A DNA stretch of 64,000 bases from an uncultured Bacillota bacterium (GCA_947426945.1 CANEFX010000010.1:27931-91930), one strand, 5' to 3'. Positions 28,296 through 38,495 are shown, numbered from the stretch's first letter. A program made the numbers and translations. Notes: generated by a model from the letters alone, not told the origin.

Positions 28296-29000
28296 GTGCC
28301 CAAGGCGAAGAACGCGAAGGCGGACGAAGCCCTGGCGCTCTACCGGCAGGGCCTCAAACTCGTCGACATCGCGAAAAAGCTGGATCTTCCAGAGGGAACC
28401 GTCCGCCGCTGGAAGTGTACCTATAAATGGGACGGAGAAAAAAGCGAGCGTTCGGGAAAGAAAAAACCGAACGCTCGGAAACGCGGCGGCCAGCCCGGGA
28501 ACAAAAACGCCACCGGGCCCCCTGGGAATAAGCACGCGGAGAAGTTCGGCTTCTTCTCCCGCTATCTGCCGGAGGAGACGCTGGAGCTGGTCGGCCTGAC
28601 CGCTGACTCCTCTCCCCTGGATCTTCTCTGGGCTCAGATACAGCTGGCCTTTGCGGCCATCGTGAGAGCCCAGAAGATCGCCTATGTCAAAGATCAGAAC
28701 GACAAGACGGTCGAGAAGGTTGAGGAGAAAGACGGCAACGTCATCGGCGAGCGCTGGGAGGTCCAGGAGGCATGGGATAAGCAGGCCAACTTCATGAAGG
28801 CCCAGGCCCGGGCGATGGACTCCCTCCGGGGGCTGATCAAACAATACGACGATATGCTGAGAGCTGCCGGTGAGGCTGCCACAGAGGAGCAACGGCTTCG
28901 CCTGGAGCTGCTGAGGGCAAAACTCGGGAGCGGCTCTGGAGAGGTGAAGAAGGTGACGATCATCAATGACACAAAGCGACAGCCAGATCCGGATCAGTGA
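28296..29000 (+). CDS. terS: Terminase small subunit
   Basis: HTH ALALYRQGLKLVDIAKKLDLPEGTVRRWKCTYKWD; GTG start preferred for RBS ggaggt; ATG at 28257 possible. Confidence 0.85.
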   Translation: MPKAKNAKADEALALYRQGLKLVDIAKKLDLPEGTVRRWKCTYKWDGEKSERSGKKKPNARKRGGQPGNKNATGPPGNKHAEKFGFFSRYLPEETLELVGLTADSSPLDLLWAQIQLAFAAIVRAQKIAYVKDQNDKTVEKVEEKDGNVIGERWEVQEAWDKQANFMKAQARAMDSLRGLIKQYDDMLRAAGEAATEEQRLRLELLRAKLGSGSGEVKKVTIINDTKRQPDPDQ

Positions 29001-30294
29001 TCTGATTATTGAGAAGTTCTGGGACGTGTTCAACGATGACGAGCACACTCACAAGATCCTGACATCAGGAAGAGCTGGGACCAAGTCCAGCGAGGCGGCC
29101 ATCGAGACCGTCTTTAAGATCGTGCAGGACATCGACGGCAGCGCCGTCGTCATCCGGAAGCGCCACAACAAGCTCCGGAAGACGGTCTACAAGGAAATAA
29201 AGAGGGCCATCAAGCGGCTGGGCCTGGACGAGCGGCTCTTCAAGATCACCGTGAGCCCGATGGAGATCACGTTTCTGGAGAACGGGAACACGATATACTT
29301 CACCGGCTCCGACAACATCGACGACACCAAGGGCATCATCGACGAGAGCAAGCCGATCAAGCTGGTGCTGATCGACGAGGTGAACGAGTTCTTTGAGCAG
29401 GGCGAAGGCGAGGACGAGCTTCAGAACATTGAGGCGACCTTCATCAGAGGCAACGACGAGGGCTTTCAGATGCTCTACCTTTACAACCCGCCGAAGAACC
29501 CCAACGCTCCCGTCGTCGTATGGACCCGCAAGATGGAGCAGCGCCCCGACTGCGTCCACGTTCATGTGGACTACAGAGACGTGCCCCCCGAGTGGATCGG
29601 CCGGAAGCTGCTGGAGTCGGCGGAGATCCTCCGCCAGGTGGACGAACGCCAGTGGCGCTGGCTCTGGCTGGGCCAGTCTATCGGCGTCGACGAGCTGATC
29701 TATTACATGTTCAGCGACCGGCACGTCGGGCGGACCAAAGAGGACGCTTTTCAGATCATCGGCGTGGGCGTCGACTATGGCCAGCAGAACGCGACCACCT
29801 ACCAGGCGGCCGGGCTGAACGTGGCCAAGCACAAGCTGGAGGGCCTGGCCGAGTATTACTACAGCGGCCGGGAAACTGGGGCCCAGAAAAGCCCGAGCGA
29901 CTACGCTGGGGACTTTGTGGGCTTCCTGGATGACCTTCATGAGCGATACAGCTGCGGCCTCTTCTATGTCTACATTGACCCCTCAGCCAGGGGCCTGATG
30001 GAGGAGATCAAGAGAGCCGCCAGAGGGACGTCTTACACGGTCCTGATCCGGGACGCTGAGAACGACGTCGCTCTGGGCATCTCCAGGGTGCAGAAGCTCC
30101 TCACCTTTGACATGCTCAGCATAGACCCTGGACAGAAACACGCCCGGGAAGAGTTTGGTCTGTACGAGTACGACAAAAAGAGTATTGAGCGGGGCCTGGA
30201 GAAGCCGGTCAAGCTGTCCGATCATTGCATGGACGCCATCCGCTACCTAGTGATGGGCCTCTGGTCAAAGCTGAAGCACTTCCTCCCCGTGTAG
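28966..30294 (+). CDS. terL: Terminase large subunit
   Basis: 442 aa; GRAGTKSSEAAIETVF Walker-like, KLVLIDEVNEF Walker B, nuclease region GVGVDYGQQNATTYQ. Confidence 0.92.
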   Translation: MTQSDSQIRISDLIIEKFWDVFNDDEHTHKILTSGRAGTKSSEAAIETVFKIVQDIDGSAVVIRKRHNKLRKTVYKEIKRAIKRLGLDERLFKITVSPMEITFLENGNTIYFTGSDNIDDTKGIIDESKPIKLVLIDEVNEFFEQGEGEDELQNIEATFIRGNDEGFQMLYLYNPPKNPNAPVVVWTRKMEQRPDCVHVHVDYRDVPPEWIGRKLLESAEILRQVDERQWRWLWLGQSIGVDELIYYMFSDRHVGRTKEDAFQIIGVGVDYGQQNATTYQAAGLNVAKHKLEGLAEYYYSGRETGAQKSPSDYAGDFVGFLDDLHERYSCGLFYVYIDPSARGLMEEIKRAARGTSYTVLIRDAENDVALGISRVQKLLTFDMLSIDPGQKHAREEFGLYEYDKKSIERGLEKPVKLSDHCMDAIRYLVMGLWSKLKHFLPV

Positions 30295-30329
30295 GATAAA
30301 GAAGACGAGGAGCCGGAAGGAGTCATTAA

Positions 30330-31781
30330 ATGAACATTTTCGAGTATTTCAAAAAGAAGGGGATTGACACCATCGACAGCTCCTTCTACACAAAGATTGC
30401 AGCATGGGACAGCTGGTACAGATCCAACGTGCGGAACTTTCACCAGTACCGGGTCTATCACGGCGCCAGCAACTACGAGCGCTGCCAGAGGAAGAGCCTC
30501 AGCATGGCGAAGAAGCTCTGCGAGGACATCAGCGACCTGCTGCTGAATGAGCGCGTCAAGATCACGGTAAAGGACGAGACCACGGCGGCCTTTGTCGAGA
30601 GCGTGCTGACCGCTGCCAACTTCACCGTGCAGGGCAACGAATACCAGGAGCGGAAAGCGGCCTGCGGCACCGTGGCCTATGTTCCGTATCTGACCAACAT
30701 GGAGATCGACGACCAGGGCCGTGTGGTCAATGCTGAGGTAAAACTGGACTATGTCGTGGCGAAGAACATCTTCCCGACTGCCTGGGAGAACTCCCGGATC
30801 ACGGAGGTCATCTTCGTCTTTGAGAAGACATACAAGCGGAAAAAGTATGCCCAGTTCCAGCACCACAAGCTCGAACCCTGGAAGGATGAAACGACCGGCG
30901 AGTCTCTGGGCTTCCAGTACGTCATCGAGAACAGCGTGGTCCTCTGCACGTCCGGAGCCGGGCGTGAGCTGACGCCTGAGGAGTGGAACCAGATCCCCCA
31001 CTTTGAGGGCCTGGCGGCCCGTGTGGAGACCGGATCCGATCAGCCCCAGTTTGTCATCGACAAGCTGAACATCGCCAACAACGTCGACGAGGACGACTCG
31101 AACCCGATGGGGATCTCGCTCTTTGCCAACAGCGTCGACGTCCTGGCCAAGCTCGACCTGGAGTATGACAGCTATGCCAATGAGTTCTCCCTGGGCCGGA
31201 AGCGGATCTTTGTCTCGCCGGAGATGCTGACCAATGTGGACGGCGCCCCGGTCTTTGATCCTCACGACTCAGTCTTCTACCAGCTGCCGGAGGACTACTT
31301 CAAAGACACCAAGGAGGCCATGCACGAAGTCAACCCGACCCTCAGGATCCAGGAGCATGAGCAGGCCATCAACAACGACCTGAACCTGCTGAGCTTTAAG
31401 TGCGGCTTCGGCACTCAGTATTACCGCTTTGAGCGTGGGTCGGTCGTAACGGCCACCCAGGTCATCAGTGAAAACTCTGACATGTACCGGACGATCCGGA
31501 AGCATGAGATCATCCTGGGCGACGCTCTGACGGATCTGATCCGCTGCATCATACGCCTGGGCCAGACGGCAAACGTCCCCGGGCTGGTGCTGGAGACTGA
31601 CATCACCATCGACTTCGACGACTCGATCATCGAAGACAAGCAGACAGAGAGGCAGGAAGACCGCCAAGACGTCGCGATGGGGGCCATGAGCCTGCAAGAA
31701 TACCGCGCTAAGTGGTACGGCGAGACCGAAGAGGTCGCCGAGCAGAAGCTCCCGGACCAGTCTGGCGGGATCCTGATGTGA
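30330..31781 (+). CDS. Phage portal protein (SPP1 Gp6-like)
   Basis: 483 aa, position and composition. Confidence 0.88.
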   Translation: MNIFEYFKKKGIDTIDSSFYTKIAAWDSWYRSNVRNFHQYRVYHGASNYERCQRKSLSMAKKLCEDISDLLLNERVKITVKDETTAAFVESVLTAANFTVQGNEYQERKAACGTVAYVPYLTNMEIDDQGRVVNAEVKLDYVVAKNIFPTAWENSRITEVIFVFEKTYKRKKYAQFQHHKLEPWKDETTGESLGFQYVIENSVVLCTSGAGRELTPEEWNQIPHFEGLAARVETGSDQPQFVIDKLNIANNVDEDDSNPMGISLFANSVDVLAKLDLEYDSYANEFSLGRKRIFVSPEMLTNVDGAPVFDPHDSVFYQLPEDYFKDTKEAMHEVNPTLRIQEHEQAINNDLNLLSFKCGFGTQYYRFERGSVVTATQVISENSDMYRTIRKHEIILGDALTDLIRCIIRLGQTANVPGLVLETDITIDFDDSIIEDKQTERQEDRQDVAMGAMSLQEYRAKWYGETEEVAEQKLPDQSGGILM

Positions 31782-31785
31782 GATT

Positions 31786-33684
31786 ATGGACGAGAGCTAC
31801 CACAGCCTACTGGCGGCAGGCATAGAAAAGAAATACCGGCAGCTGGAGCAGGACATCATGGACGACATCGTCCGGAGGATCCGGAAAGCTGGGACGATCA
31901 CAGACTCGGCCGACTGGCAGATCCAGCGCCTTATTATTCTGGGCAACAGCACCCAGGACATCGAGAACCTGATCCGGAAGGCAGTGGACGGAAACGAGGC
32001 AGAGGTCCGGAGGCTTTACGCTGAGGTTATTGATCGGGAATACACCCGGGACCGGGGCCTCTACGAGCAGGTGGGCAAGGAGTTCACCCCCTATGAGCAG
32101 AACCCCGAGCTCCAGCAGATCACCAACGCCCTCGTTGATCAGTCCAGCGAGGAGCTTTACAACATCACGAAGTCGATGGGCTTCATGATAGACAACGGAC
32201 ACGGCGGCAAAGTGTTCACGCCGCTGGCTGACGTTTACAACGGCTATCTCGACCAGGCGATCACGGGCATGGCCAACGGAGCCTATGACTACAACACACT
32301 GATCCGGAGGATGGTCGGCCAGATGACGGCTTCCGGGCTGCGGACAGACCACGCCTTCAGCGATGGGGGCAACGACTACGGCATCGACTACGCGAGCGGC
32401 TGGCATAACCGGATCGACGTCGCTGCCAGGCGGGCGCTGCTGACCGGCTTCGGCCAGCTGACCGGCCGGGTCACGGACATGAACGCCCAGCGCCTCGGGA
32501 CTCAATACTTCGAGGTCACATGGCACGCGGGCGCTCGACCGGATCACGCGGTCTGGCAGGGCAAGGTCTACACTAAGGAGCAGCTGACGACCAAGTGCGG
32601 CCTGGGCACCGGCTCGGGACTGCTGGGCTGGAACTGTCGCCACACCTACTACCCCTTCATCCCCGGCATCAGTGAGCGACTCTATACGGACGAATGGCTT
32701 GCAGAGCAGAACGCCCGCGAAGCTACGCCGAAGCGCTTCCGGGGCCGGGAATATACGACCTATGAGGCCACCCAGAAGCAGCGGCAAATGGAGACCGCCA
32801 TGAGGGCAAGGCGTGAGCAGGTGCAGCTTCTCCGGGACGGAGGGGCTGATCCGGAGGACATCACGACGGCCCAGTGCAAATACCAGGCCCAGCTGGACGA
32901 GTACAAGCGCTTCAGCAAAGCGATGGGACTGCCGGAGCAGATGGAGCGGGTCTACACCGGGCGCACCCAGGGGCGGATCGCCCCCAGCCCTCAGACCTAC
33001 GCAAAGTGGCAGGCGGAGCAGATCAACAGAGCGAAGGAGCGCCAGGAGAAAAAGCGCCAGGCCGATATAAGGGCCGCACAAAGAGCGGCTTCACAAAATG
33101 CCCCGGCATCTGGTACAATAAAGAGAGACCCGGGCGTGCCCGCGAGCTGGAAGAAGGGCGAGCCGATGACGGCCCAGCAGGCCGTGACCGGGACAAACCC
33201 GAACTTCAAGCTCTACACGAAGGAATGGACCCTAAACTGCCAGCGCTGCGTCTCCGCCTTCGAGGCGAGGATGCGCGGCTACAATGTGGAAGCCAGGGCC
33301 CGCATACTGACCGGCGTCGACGAGCTCCCCTATATGAATGCGAGGACCGGCTGGCTCTCTGTCTATAACGGCGCCACGGTTACGAGCGTACACAAGAGCA
33401 CCGGGAAGGCATGTCGGGCCACGATTGAGTCAGAGATGCAAAACTGGGGCGACGGAGCCCGGGCCATCGTCCGGGTGCGCTGGAAGTCTGGCGGCGGCCA
33501 TGTATTCAACGCGCTGCAAGTGGATGGGCAGACTGTTTTCGTGGATCCACAATCCGGAAGCATGGACTGTTCGGGCTATTTTGCGGCGGGCATGATAAAG
33601 CCAGGCATGACGGAACTCGTCCGGATCGACAATCTGGACTTTACTGATCGTATAGAGCTATGTGCTAAGCAAAAGGAGGAATAA
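31786..33684 (+). CDS. Minor head (MuF/SPP1 gp7-like) protein fused to C-terminal papain-fold toxin (Tox-PL-like) domain
   Basis: N-terminal minor capsid region (TWHAGARPDHAVWQGKVYTKEQLTTKCGLGTGSGLLGWNCRHTYYPF); C-terminal NCQRCVSAFEARMRGYNV...GGGHVFNALQVDGQTVFVDPQSG (Cys/His/Asp). Confidence 0.85.
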   Translation: MDESYHSLLAAGIEKKYRQLEQDIMDDIVRRIRKAGTITDSADWQIQRLIILGNSTQDIENLIRKAVDGNEAEVRRLYAEVIDREYTRDRGLYEQVGKEFTPYEQNPELQQITNALVDQSSEELYNITKSMGFMIDNGHGGKVFTPLADVYNGYLDQAITGMANGAYDYNTLIRRMVGQMTASGLRTDHAFSDGGNDYGIDYASGWHNRIDVAARRALLTGFGQLTGRVTDMNAQRLGTQYFEVTWHAGARPDHAVWQGKVYTKEQLTTKCGLGTGSGLLGWNCRHTYYPFIPGISERLYTDEWLAEQNAREATPKRFRGREYTTYEATQKQRQMETAMRARREQVQLLRDGGADPEDITTAQCKYQAQLDEYKRFSKAMGLPEQMERVYTGRTQGRIAPSPQTYAKWQAEQINRAKERQEKKRQADIRAAQRAASQNAPASGTIKRDPGVPASWKKGEPMTAQQAVTGTNPNFKLYTKEWTLNCQRCVSAFEARMRGYNVEARARILTGVDELPYMNARTGWLSVYNGATVTSVHKSTGKACRATIESEMQNWGDGARAIVRVRWKSGGGHVFNALQVDGQTVFVDPQSGSMDCSGYFAAGMIKPGMTELVRIDNLDFTDRIELCAKQKEE

Positions 33685-33685
33685 C

Positions 33686-33922
33686 ATGGTCACAATAGAG
33701 CAGGCAAAGAAGGCGGCGCTTGATTTTATGGGCGCCGGGCTTGAAATATCGGAGGCGAGCGAACTCCCGGACAAGTGGGTCTTCAGCTTTCGCAACGCTG
33801 AGACAAAAGAAGAGCCGGACGTCGCGCCCGTATCTGTCAGCAAAGAGAACGGCATCGCGGCTGAGTTCTTTCCCCCGGAACATCTGGCGGAGCTGCCGCT
33901 TATGAAGCCGATCGAGGTGTGA
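33686..33922 (+). CDS. Small protein, candidate immunity (Imm35/YrhB-like)
   Basis: MVTIEQAKKAALDFMGAGLEISEASELPDKWVFSFRNAETKEE; directly downstream of toxin domain. Confidence 0.6.
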   Translation: MVTIEQAKKAALDFMGAGLEISEASELPDKWVFSFRNAETKEEPDVAPVSVSKENGIAAEFFPPEHLAELPLMKPIEV

Positions 33923-33926
33923 GCCT

Positions 33927-34223
33927 ATGATCAAAGTACACCTCGATCTTCATCACATAACTGTCCAGGGTCACGCGCCCAGGGCCAACGGCGAAGCGCC
34001 GGGCCAGAACATCGTCTGCGCTGCGGTCTCCGCTCTCACCCTCACCCTGATCGAAGGGCTGGAGGCTATTGCAGGCATGACGATCAAAGCCCTCGATGAT
34101 CCGGGCGACGTCCGGATCGAGTGGGAGGAAGTGAACGCCATCGGCAAGGCCCTGATCGACACCTGGTACATCGGGATCATCCGGATCCGGGACAGCTACG
34201 ACAACACGATACTGATAATTTGA
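33927..34223 (+). CDS. Prp-like cysteine protease (phage)
   Basis: ITVQGHAPRANGEAPGQNIVCAAVSALTLTLIEGL, Prp-type His/Cys motif. Confidence 0.85.
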   Translation: MIKVHLDLHHITVQGHAPRANGEAPGQNIVCAAVSALTLTLIEGLEAIAGMTIKALDDPGDVRIEWEEVNAIGKALIDTWYIGIIRIRDSYDNTILII

Positions 34224-34247
34224 GCGCCCAGCCAGGGCGCTCTTTTT
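34222..34247 (+). terminator. Intrinsic terminator upstream of scaffold gene
   Basis: GAGCGCCC-AGCCA-GGGCGCTC-TTTTT. Confidence 0.85.
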
Positions 34248-34317
34248 ATGGCCGGACGGCTCTGCCTCAATGAGCCGGAACGTGTTCACGCACACTATAA
34301 AAACGGAGGAATAAATC

Positions 34318-34935
34318 ATGAAAAAACGCTTCAACCTTCAGCTCTTTGACGACGGCGGTCAGAGCGGCGCTGGCGGCAGCCAGGGCGGAGCAGCCGGGAC
34401 TGGTGACGGCGGCCAGGTAGCAAGCGCCGGGAACAACGGCGGGGGCGGCTCTTACAGCTTCCAGCAGGCCGAGGAGATTGCAAACGCCAGGGCACAACGC
34501 GCCGAGAAGGCCGCTCTCGCGTCCTACTTCAAGCAGCAGGGCATGAGCGAGGAAGAAGTGTCCAAGGCCATCGCGACCTACAAGGCCCAGCAGGCGGCAA
34601 GCAGGCCCAACGTTGACAGCATCACAAAAGAGCGCGACGACGCGCTCGCTGAGCTGGCGGCCCTGAAGAACAGCAACGCGCTCCGCGCCAAGGGCGTCCG
34701 CGAGGAGGATCTTGACTATGTCATGTTCAAGGTCAGCGCCCTCATGCAGGCGGATGACAAGCTGGACTTCGAGAAGGCGGTCGCCAAGTACCTGAAAGAA
34801 AACCCGCGCTTCACGACCGGGGGCGGCACCTACAAGGTGAAGACCGGAACGGACGGCTCCGGGCAGGGCGGAAGCTCTGGCCAGGGCACCAACGACGCCA
34901 TCAATGACGCCATCCGTCGAGCAGCGCGACGCTAA
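34318..34935 (+). CDS. Phage scaffold protein
   Basis: Position before MCP; coiled-coil; N-terminus MKKRFNLQLFDDGG. Confidence 0.8.
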   Translation: MKKRFNLQLFDDGGQSGAGGSQGGAAGTGDGGQVASAGNNGGGGSYSFQQAEEIANARAQRAEKAALASYFKQQGMSEEEVSKAIATYKAQQAASRPNVDSITKERDDALAELAALKNSNALRAKGVREEDLDYVMFKVSALMQADDKLDFEKAVAKYLKENPRFTTGGGTYKVKTGTDGSGQGGSSGQGTNDAINDAIRRAARR

Positions 34936-34961
34936 CATCAACACTTTATGGAGGTAAAACT

Positions 34962-36215
34962 ATGAAAAAGAGATTTTTCAATCTTCAGCTTTTTGACACC
35001 GACGCCCAGATCATTGACCGCTCGGGCGCGGAGGCTCTGATCCCCGAGGACAGGGCCAAAGAGATCATCCAGGGAGCCATCGAGCAGTCTGCTGTCCTCT
35101 CGGTCGGTCGCCGTCTGGCAGACATGACCACCGCCCAGAACAAGCTCCCCGTCCTGGACTCCCTGCCGATCGCCTACTTTGTGAACGGTGATACCGGCGC
35201 GAAGAAGACCACCAAGCAGGCATGGGACAAGAAGGTCATCTACGCCGAGGAGATCGCGGTCATCGTGCCCATCCCCGAGGCGGTCCTGGACGACGCTGAC
35301 TACGACATCTGGGGCGAGGTGAAGCCCAGGGTGCAGGAGGCCTTCGGCAAGGTCATCGACGCGGCCATCCTCTTCGGAGACGGCAAGCCGACCAACTGGC
35401 GCGACGGCCTGGTGCCTTCTGCGAAGACTGCGGGCGCTTCCGTGGTCATGGGCAACGACCTTTTCACCGACCTGCTCGGTGAGGGCGGCGTCATCTCCAA
35501 GGTGGAGGAGTCCGGCTTCTTCGTGAACGGTCACGTCGCTGACATCTCCCTGAGGGCCAAGCTGCGTGGACTGAAGGACCAGAACGATCGCCCGCTCTTC
35601 CTGAACTCCATGCAGCAGTCCGGCAATTACAGCCTGGATGGCTCTGCCATCTACTTCCCGCGTAATGGGGCCTTCGACAAGACTGAGGCGATGCTGATCT
35701 CTGGTGACTTCTCCCAGCTGGTCTACTCTATCCGCAAGGACATCACCTTCAAGCTCTTCACCGAGGGCGTGGTCCAGAACACGGACGGCACCATCGCCTA
35801 CAACCTGATGCAGAATGACATGGTCGCGCTGCGGGCTGTCATGCGTCTGGGCTGGGAGATCCCGAACCCGATCAACTCCCTGGAGCAGGACAAGACCAAA
35901 CGCTTCCCGTTTGCGGTCCTGGCTCCCGCTACTACGGGCACCACGCTGACCGTTACGTCTGCTGCAGGCACCAACAGCGGCGACACCAAGATCACCGTGA
36001 GCCCGGCGCTCTCTGACGGCAACAGCTACAAGTACAAGACCGGCCCCAGCGTCACCAAGCCCGCCATCGGTGCGATCTGCAAGAGCGGCTACACGGCATG
36101 GGACGGCTCCGCTGACATCGCTGCAAAGACCGGCGACAAGATCGTGATCGTGGAGGTTGACAGCACCAGCAAGTGCGAGAAGACCGGCGACGCGACCGTC
36201 ACGGCCAAGGCCTAA
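34962..36215 (+). CDS. Major capsid protein
   Basis: 417 aa; N-terminus MKKRFFNLQLFDTDA; HK97-type phage MCP; C-terminal beta-rich extension. Confidence 0.88.
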   Translation: MKKRFFNLQLFDTDAQIIDRSGAEALIPEDRAKEIIQGAIEQSAVLSVGRRLADMTTAQNKLPVLDSLPIAYFVNGDTGAKKTTKQAWDKKVIYAEEIAVIVPIPEAVLDDADYDIWGEVKPRVQEAFGKVIDAAILFGDGKPTNWRDGLVPSAKTAGASVVMGNDLFTDLLGEGGVISKVEESGFFVNGHVADISLRAKLRGLKDQNDRPLFLNSMQQSGNYSLDGSAIYFPRNGAFDKTEAMLISGDFSQLVYSIRKDITFKLFTEGVVQNTDGTIAYNLMQNDMVALRAVMRLGWEIPNPINSLEQDKTKRFPFAVLAPATTGTTLTVTSAAGTNSGDTKITVSPALSDGNSYKYKTGPSVTKPAIGAICKSGYTAWDGSADIAAKTGDKIVIVEVDSTSKCEKTGDATVTAKA

Positions 36216-36231
36216 GAGGGGGTGATGGCTG

Positions 36232-36648
36232 ATGTACGTTTCTTATGAGTTTTACACTGAGACCTTCGGGACCCTGATCCCGGAGAAGGACTTCCCCAGG
36301 GTCGAGGCGGAGGCTGAGGCGGCCATCAGCTACCTCACCTATATCAACGGCGACATCTTTGCCAAAGAGGACAACCGCGTGAAGCTCGCGGTGTGCGCTG
36401 CGGCGGAGGTCGTCTACAACAGCAAACAAAGCAACGGCGCCAGCGGGTCCGCTGGTGTAAAAAGCGAGAGCAATGACGGCTACTCTGTCACCTATGTGAC
36501 TGAGGCCCAGGACGGTCAGACCGCTGAGGCGGCTCTTCGGAAGAAGATCGCCGAGGCGGTCAGGCTTTACCTGCTGCCGACCGGCTGGCTCAGCAGAAAG
36601 GTGGGGTGCTGTCATGTATGTGCAGGTTACGATCACAGTCTTCAATAA
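36232..36648 (+). CDS. Head-tail connector protein
   Basis: 138 aa; position after MCP. Confidence 0.7.
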   Translation: MYVSYEFYTETFGTLIPEKDFPRVEAEAEAAISYLTYINGDIFAKEDNRVKLAVCAAAEVVYNSKQSNGASGSAGVKSESNDGYSVTYVTEAQDGQTAEAALRKKIAEAVRLYLLPTGWLSRKVGCCHVCAGYDHSLQ

Positions 36649-37054
36649 GCGGCTGAGCGCTGACCGGCGTGAGGTTTATTTTCCGACCTGCATCTCCGGT
36701 GCCTCTTACTACGAGTCGAAAAGCTCCGGCCACTCCACGGATGGTGCCCACGCTGAAAGTCTGACCTATAAGCTCCGGATCCCGATTGACGCAAAGGTCC
36801 AGAACGACCGGATCCATGCAAACGAGAGGGCCTTCAAGGCCATGACAGAGGAGGAAGCCAGGCAACACTGGACGCTTCAGAAAGGCGACATTGTCCTGGC
36901 ATGTGAAACCTCCCTAACGGATCCGATCGACGAGGCTGCTGTCAAGCAGCTGGCCGCCACTGAGTTCGTGGACGTCATCACGGTGAAGGAATACGCCGAC
37001 AACACGATCCGCGGCTCAGCAGCGGTCAAGCACTGGCGGATAGGGGGCGAATAA
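36614..37054 (+). CDS. Head-tail joining protein
   Basis: 146 aa; position. Confidence 0.6.
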   Translation: MYVQVTITVFNKRLSADRREVYFPTCISGASYYESKSSGHSTDGAHAESLTYKLRIPIDAKVQNDRIHANERAFKAMTEEEARQHWTLQKGDIVLACETSLTDPIDEAAVKQLAATEFVDVITVKEYADNTIRGSAAVKHWRIGGE

Positions 37055-37055
37055 T

Positions 37056-37433
37056 ATGGCATTTAAGCCGATCAGGAGCCCCAGAGGGGCCATCATCCAG
37101 GGAAGCAATGGCAGGGTCCAGCTGATCTGGAACAACGGCTGCGCGCCAAAGATGAACGCCGTCCTCAGCAAAAAACAGGAGATCATTGACAGCGAGGTGC
37201 TCCGGCGCTGCGCTCCACTGGTCCCGAAACGGACCGGCGCCCTGGAACGCTCCGGCACTCTGGGCACTGTCATCGGTTCCGGCGAGGTGCAGTATATCGC
37301 GCCATACGCCAGGGCCCAGTATTACAATACCAGCCAGACCCGGTCTTATGATCCAAGGCGCGGCGGCATGTGGTTTGAGCGCATGAAGACGGCCAACCGG
37401 GCGGCGCTCTTGCGATTGATCAACAGCAAATAA
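37056..37433 (+). CDS. HK97 gp10-like neck protein
   Basis: 125 aa; RRCAPLVPKRTGALERSGTLGTV...YIAPYARAQYYN. Confidence 0.75.
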   Translation: MAFKPIRSPRGAIIQGSNGRVQLIWNNGCAPKMNAVLSKKQEIIDSEVLRRCAPLVPKRTGALERSGTLGTVIGSGEVQYIAPYARAQYYNTSQTRSYDPRRGGMWFERMKTANRAALLRLINSK

Positions 37434-37445
37434 AGGAGGCCAAGC

Positions 37446-37871
37446 ATGGTCAAGTCAATTATTGAGGGCGTGACTGCCTTCTTCCTGGACTGCCCTCTGC
37501 TGGCTGACGGAGTGTTCCGCGTGGACGCCCTGGGCGACCAGCCGCAAGAGTACACCATCGAGACCGGCATCTTCAACCCCGTGATCGAGACCTACATCGA
37601 CGGCAGCTCAGACCGGCGCTACCAGTTCAACTTTGGCAGCCGCGAGTATTACGGAATGGACCGCCTCCAGAATATCGCGAACAGCTCCTTCTATGAGGAC
37701 TTCGCGGCATGGGTGGAGGCCCAGAGCACAGCGGGCAACTTCCCGGAGCTCCCTGAGGGGATGCACCCGGAGCATCTCGCTGTTTTGTCGTCTGGCTACA
37801 TGTTCGACGAGTCGATGCAGAACGCCAGATACCAGATACAGATCGAACTCATTTATCACAAGGAGGCATAA
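37446..37871 (+). CDS. Tail terminator/completion protein
   Basis: 141 aa; position. Confidence 0.65.
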   Translation: MVKSIIEGVTAFFLDCPLLADGVFRVDALGDQPQEYTIETGIFNPVIETYIDGSSDRRYQFNFGSREYYGMDRLQNIANSSFYEDFAAWVEAQSTAGNFPELPEGMHPEHLAVLSSGYMFDESMQNARYQIQIELIYHKEA

Positions 37872-37875
37872 GCGC

Positions 37876-38442
37876 ATGAAAAAGAAAATTTTTGATCTTC
37901 AGCTCTTTGACGAGAGCCGCGCTGCCCTGCTCCGGAACGCCATCGCGGACTACGCCGAGATCGATGGCACCTACGAGCTCATGGGCACCGGCTTCACTAC
38001 CCTGGACGAGAGTCCCGGGGCCCAGACCGACAGCGAGACCTATGTCAACGAGGTCACGGCCTCGACTGACATCACCGGCTACGAGACCGAGTTCTCCTAC
38101 GAGTCCCGCCTGATCCCTTCCCAGAAAGCGATCTACAAGCTCTGGAAGATGGGGCGCGACCACGCCACCGGCGACGAGGCCCAGCTGAAATATGTCCGGG
38201 TGGAGCTCTTCAACCCGATCGGGACCCCGAGCGAGACATCGGCCGAATACACCGCCCGCCAGTTTACCGTGGCCAATGAGGTCAGCGATAACTCCGGAGC
38301 AGGTGGCGAGAAGATCAGCGTCTCTGGCACGCTTCACGCGGTCGGCGATCCCATTCAGGGCAAATTTGACACCGTGAGCAAAAAGTTCACGGCTGGCACT
38401 TTCGCTGGCAAATACGACGCTCCCGTCGTTTCCGGCGACTAA
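37876..38442 (+). CDS. Major tail tube protein
   Basis: MKKKIFDLQLFDESRAALLRNAIADYAEIDGTYELMGTGFTTLDESPGAQTDSETYVNE. Confidence 0.82.
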   Translation: MKKKIFDLQLFDESRAALLRNAIADYAEIDGTYELMGTGFTTLDESPGAQTDSETYVNEVTASTDITGYETEFSYESRLIPSQKAIYKLWKMGRDHATGDEAQLKYVRVELFNPIGTPSETSAEYTARQFTVANEVSDNSGAGGEKISVSGTLHAVGDPIQGKFDTVSKKFTAGTFAGKYDAPVVSGD

Positions 38443-38495
38443 ACAAGTAAACACTGGCTCCGTACTACTGGCCCGATGGGGCAGTGAGCGACCAG

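Noticed and set aside
31807-33081. 424-aa minus-strand ORF opposite the MuF/minor head gene
   Set aside because: Antisense to a clear phage structural gene; composition not protein-like
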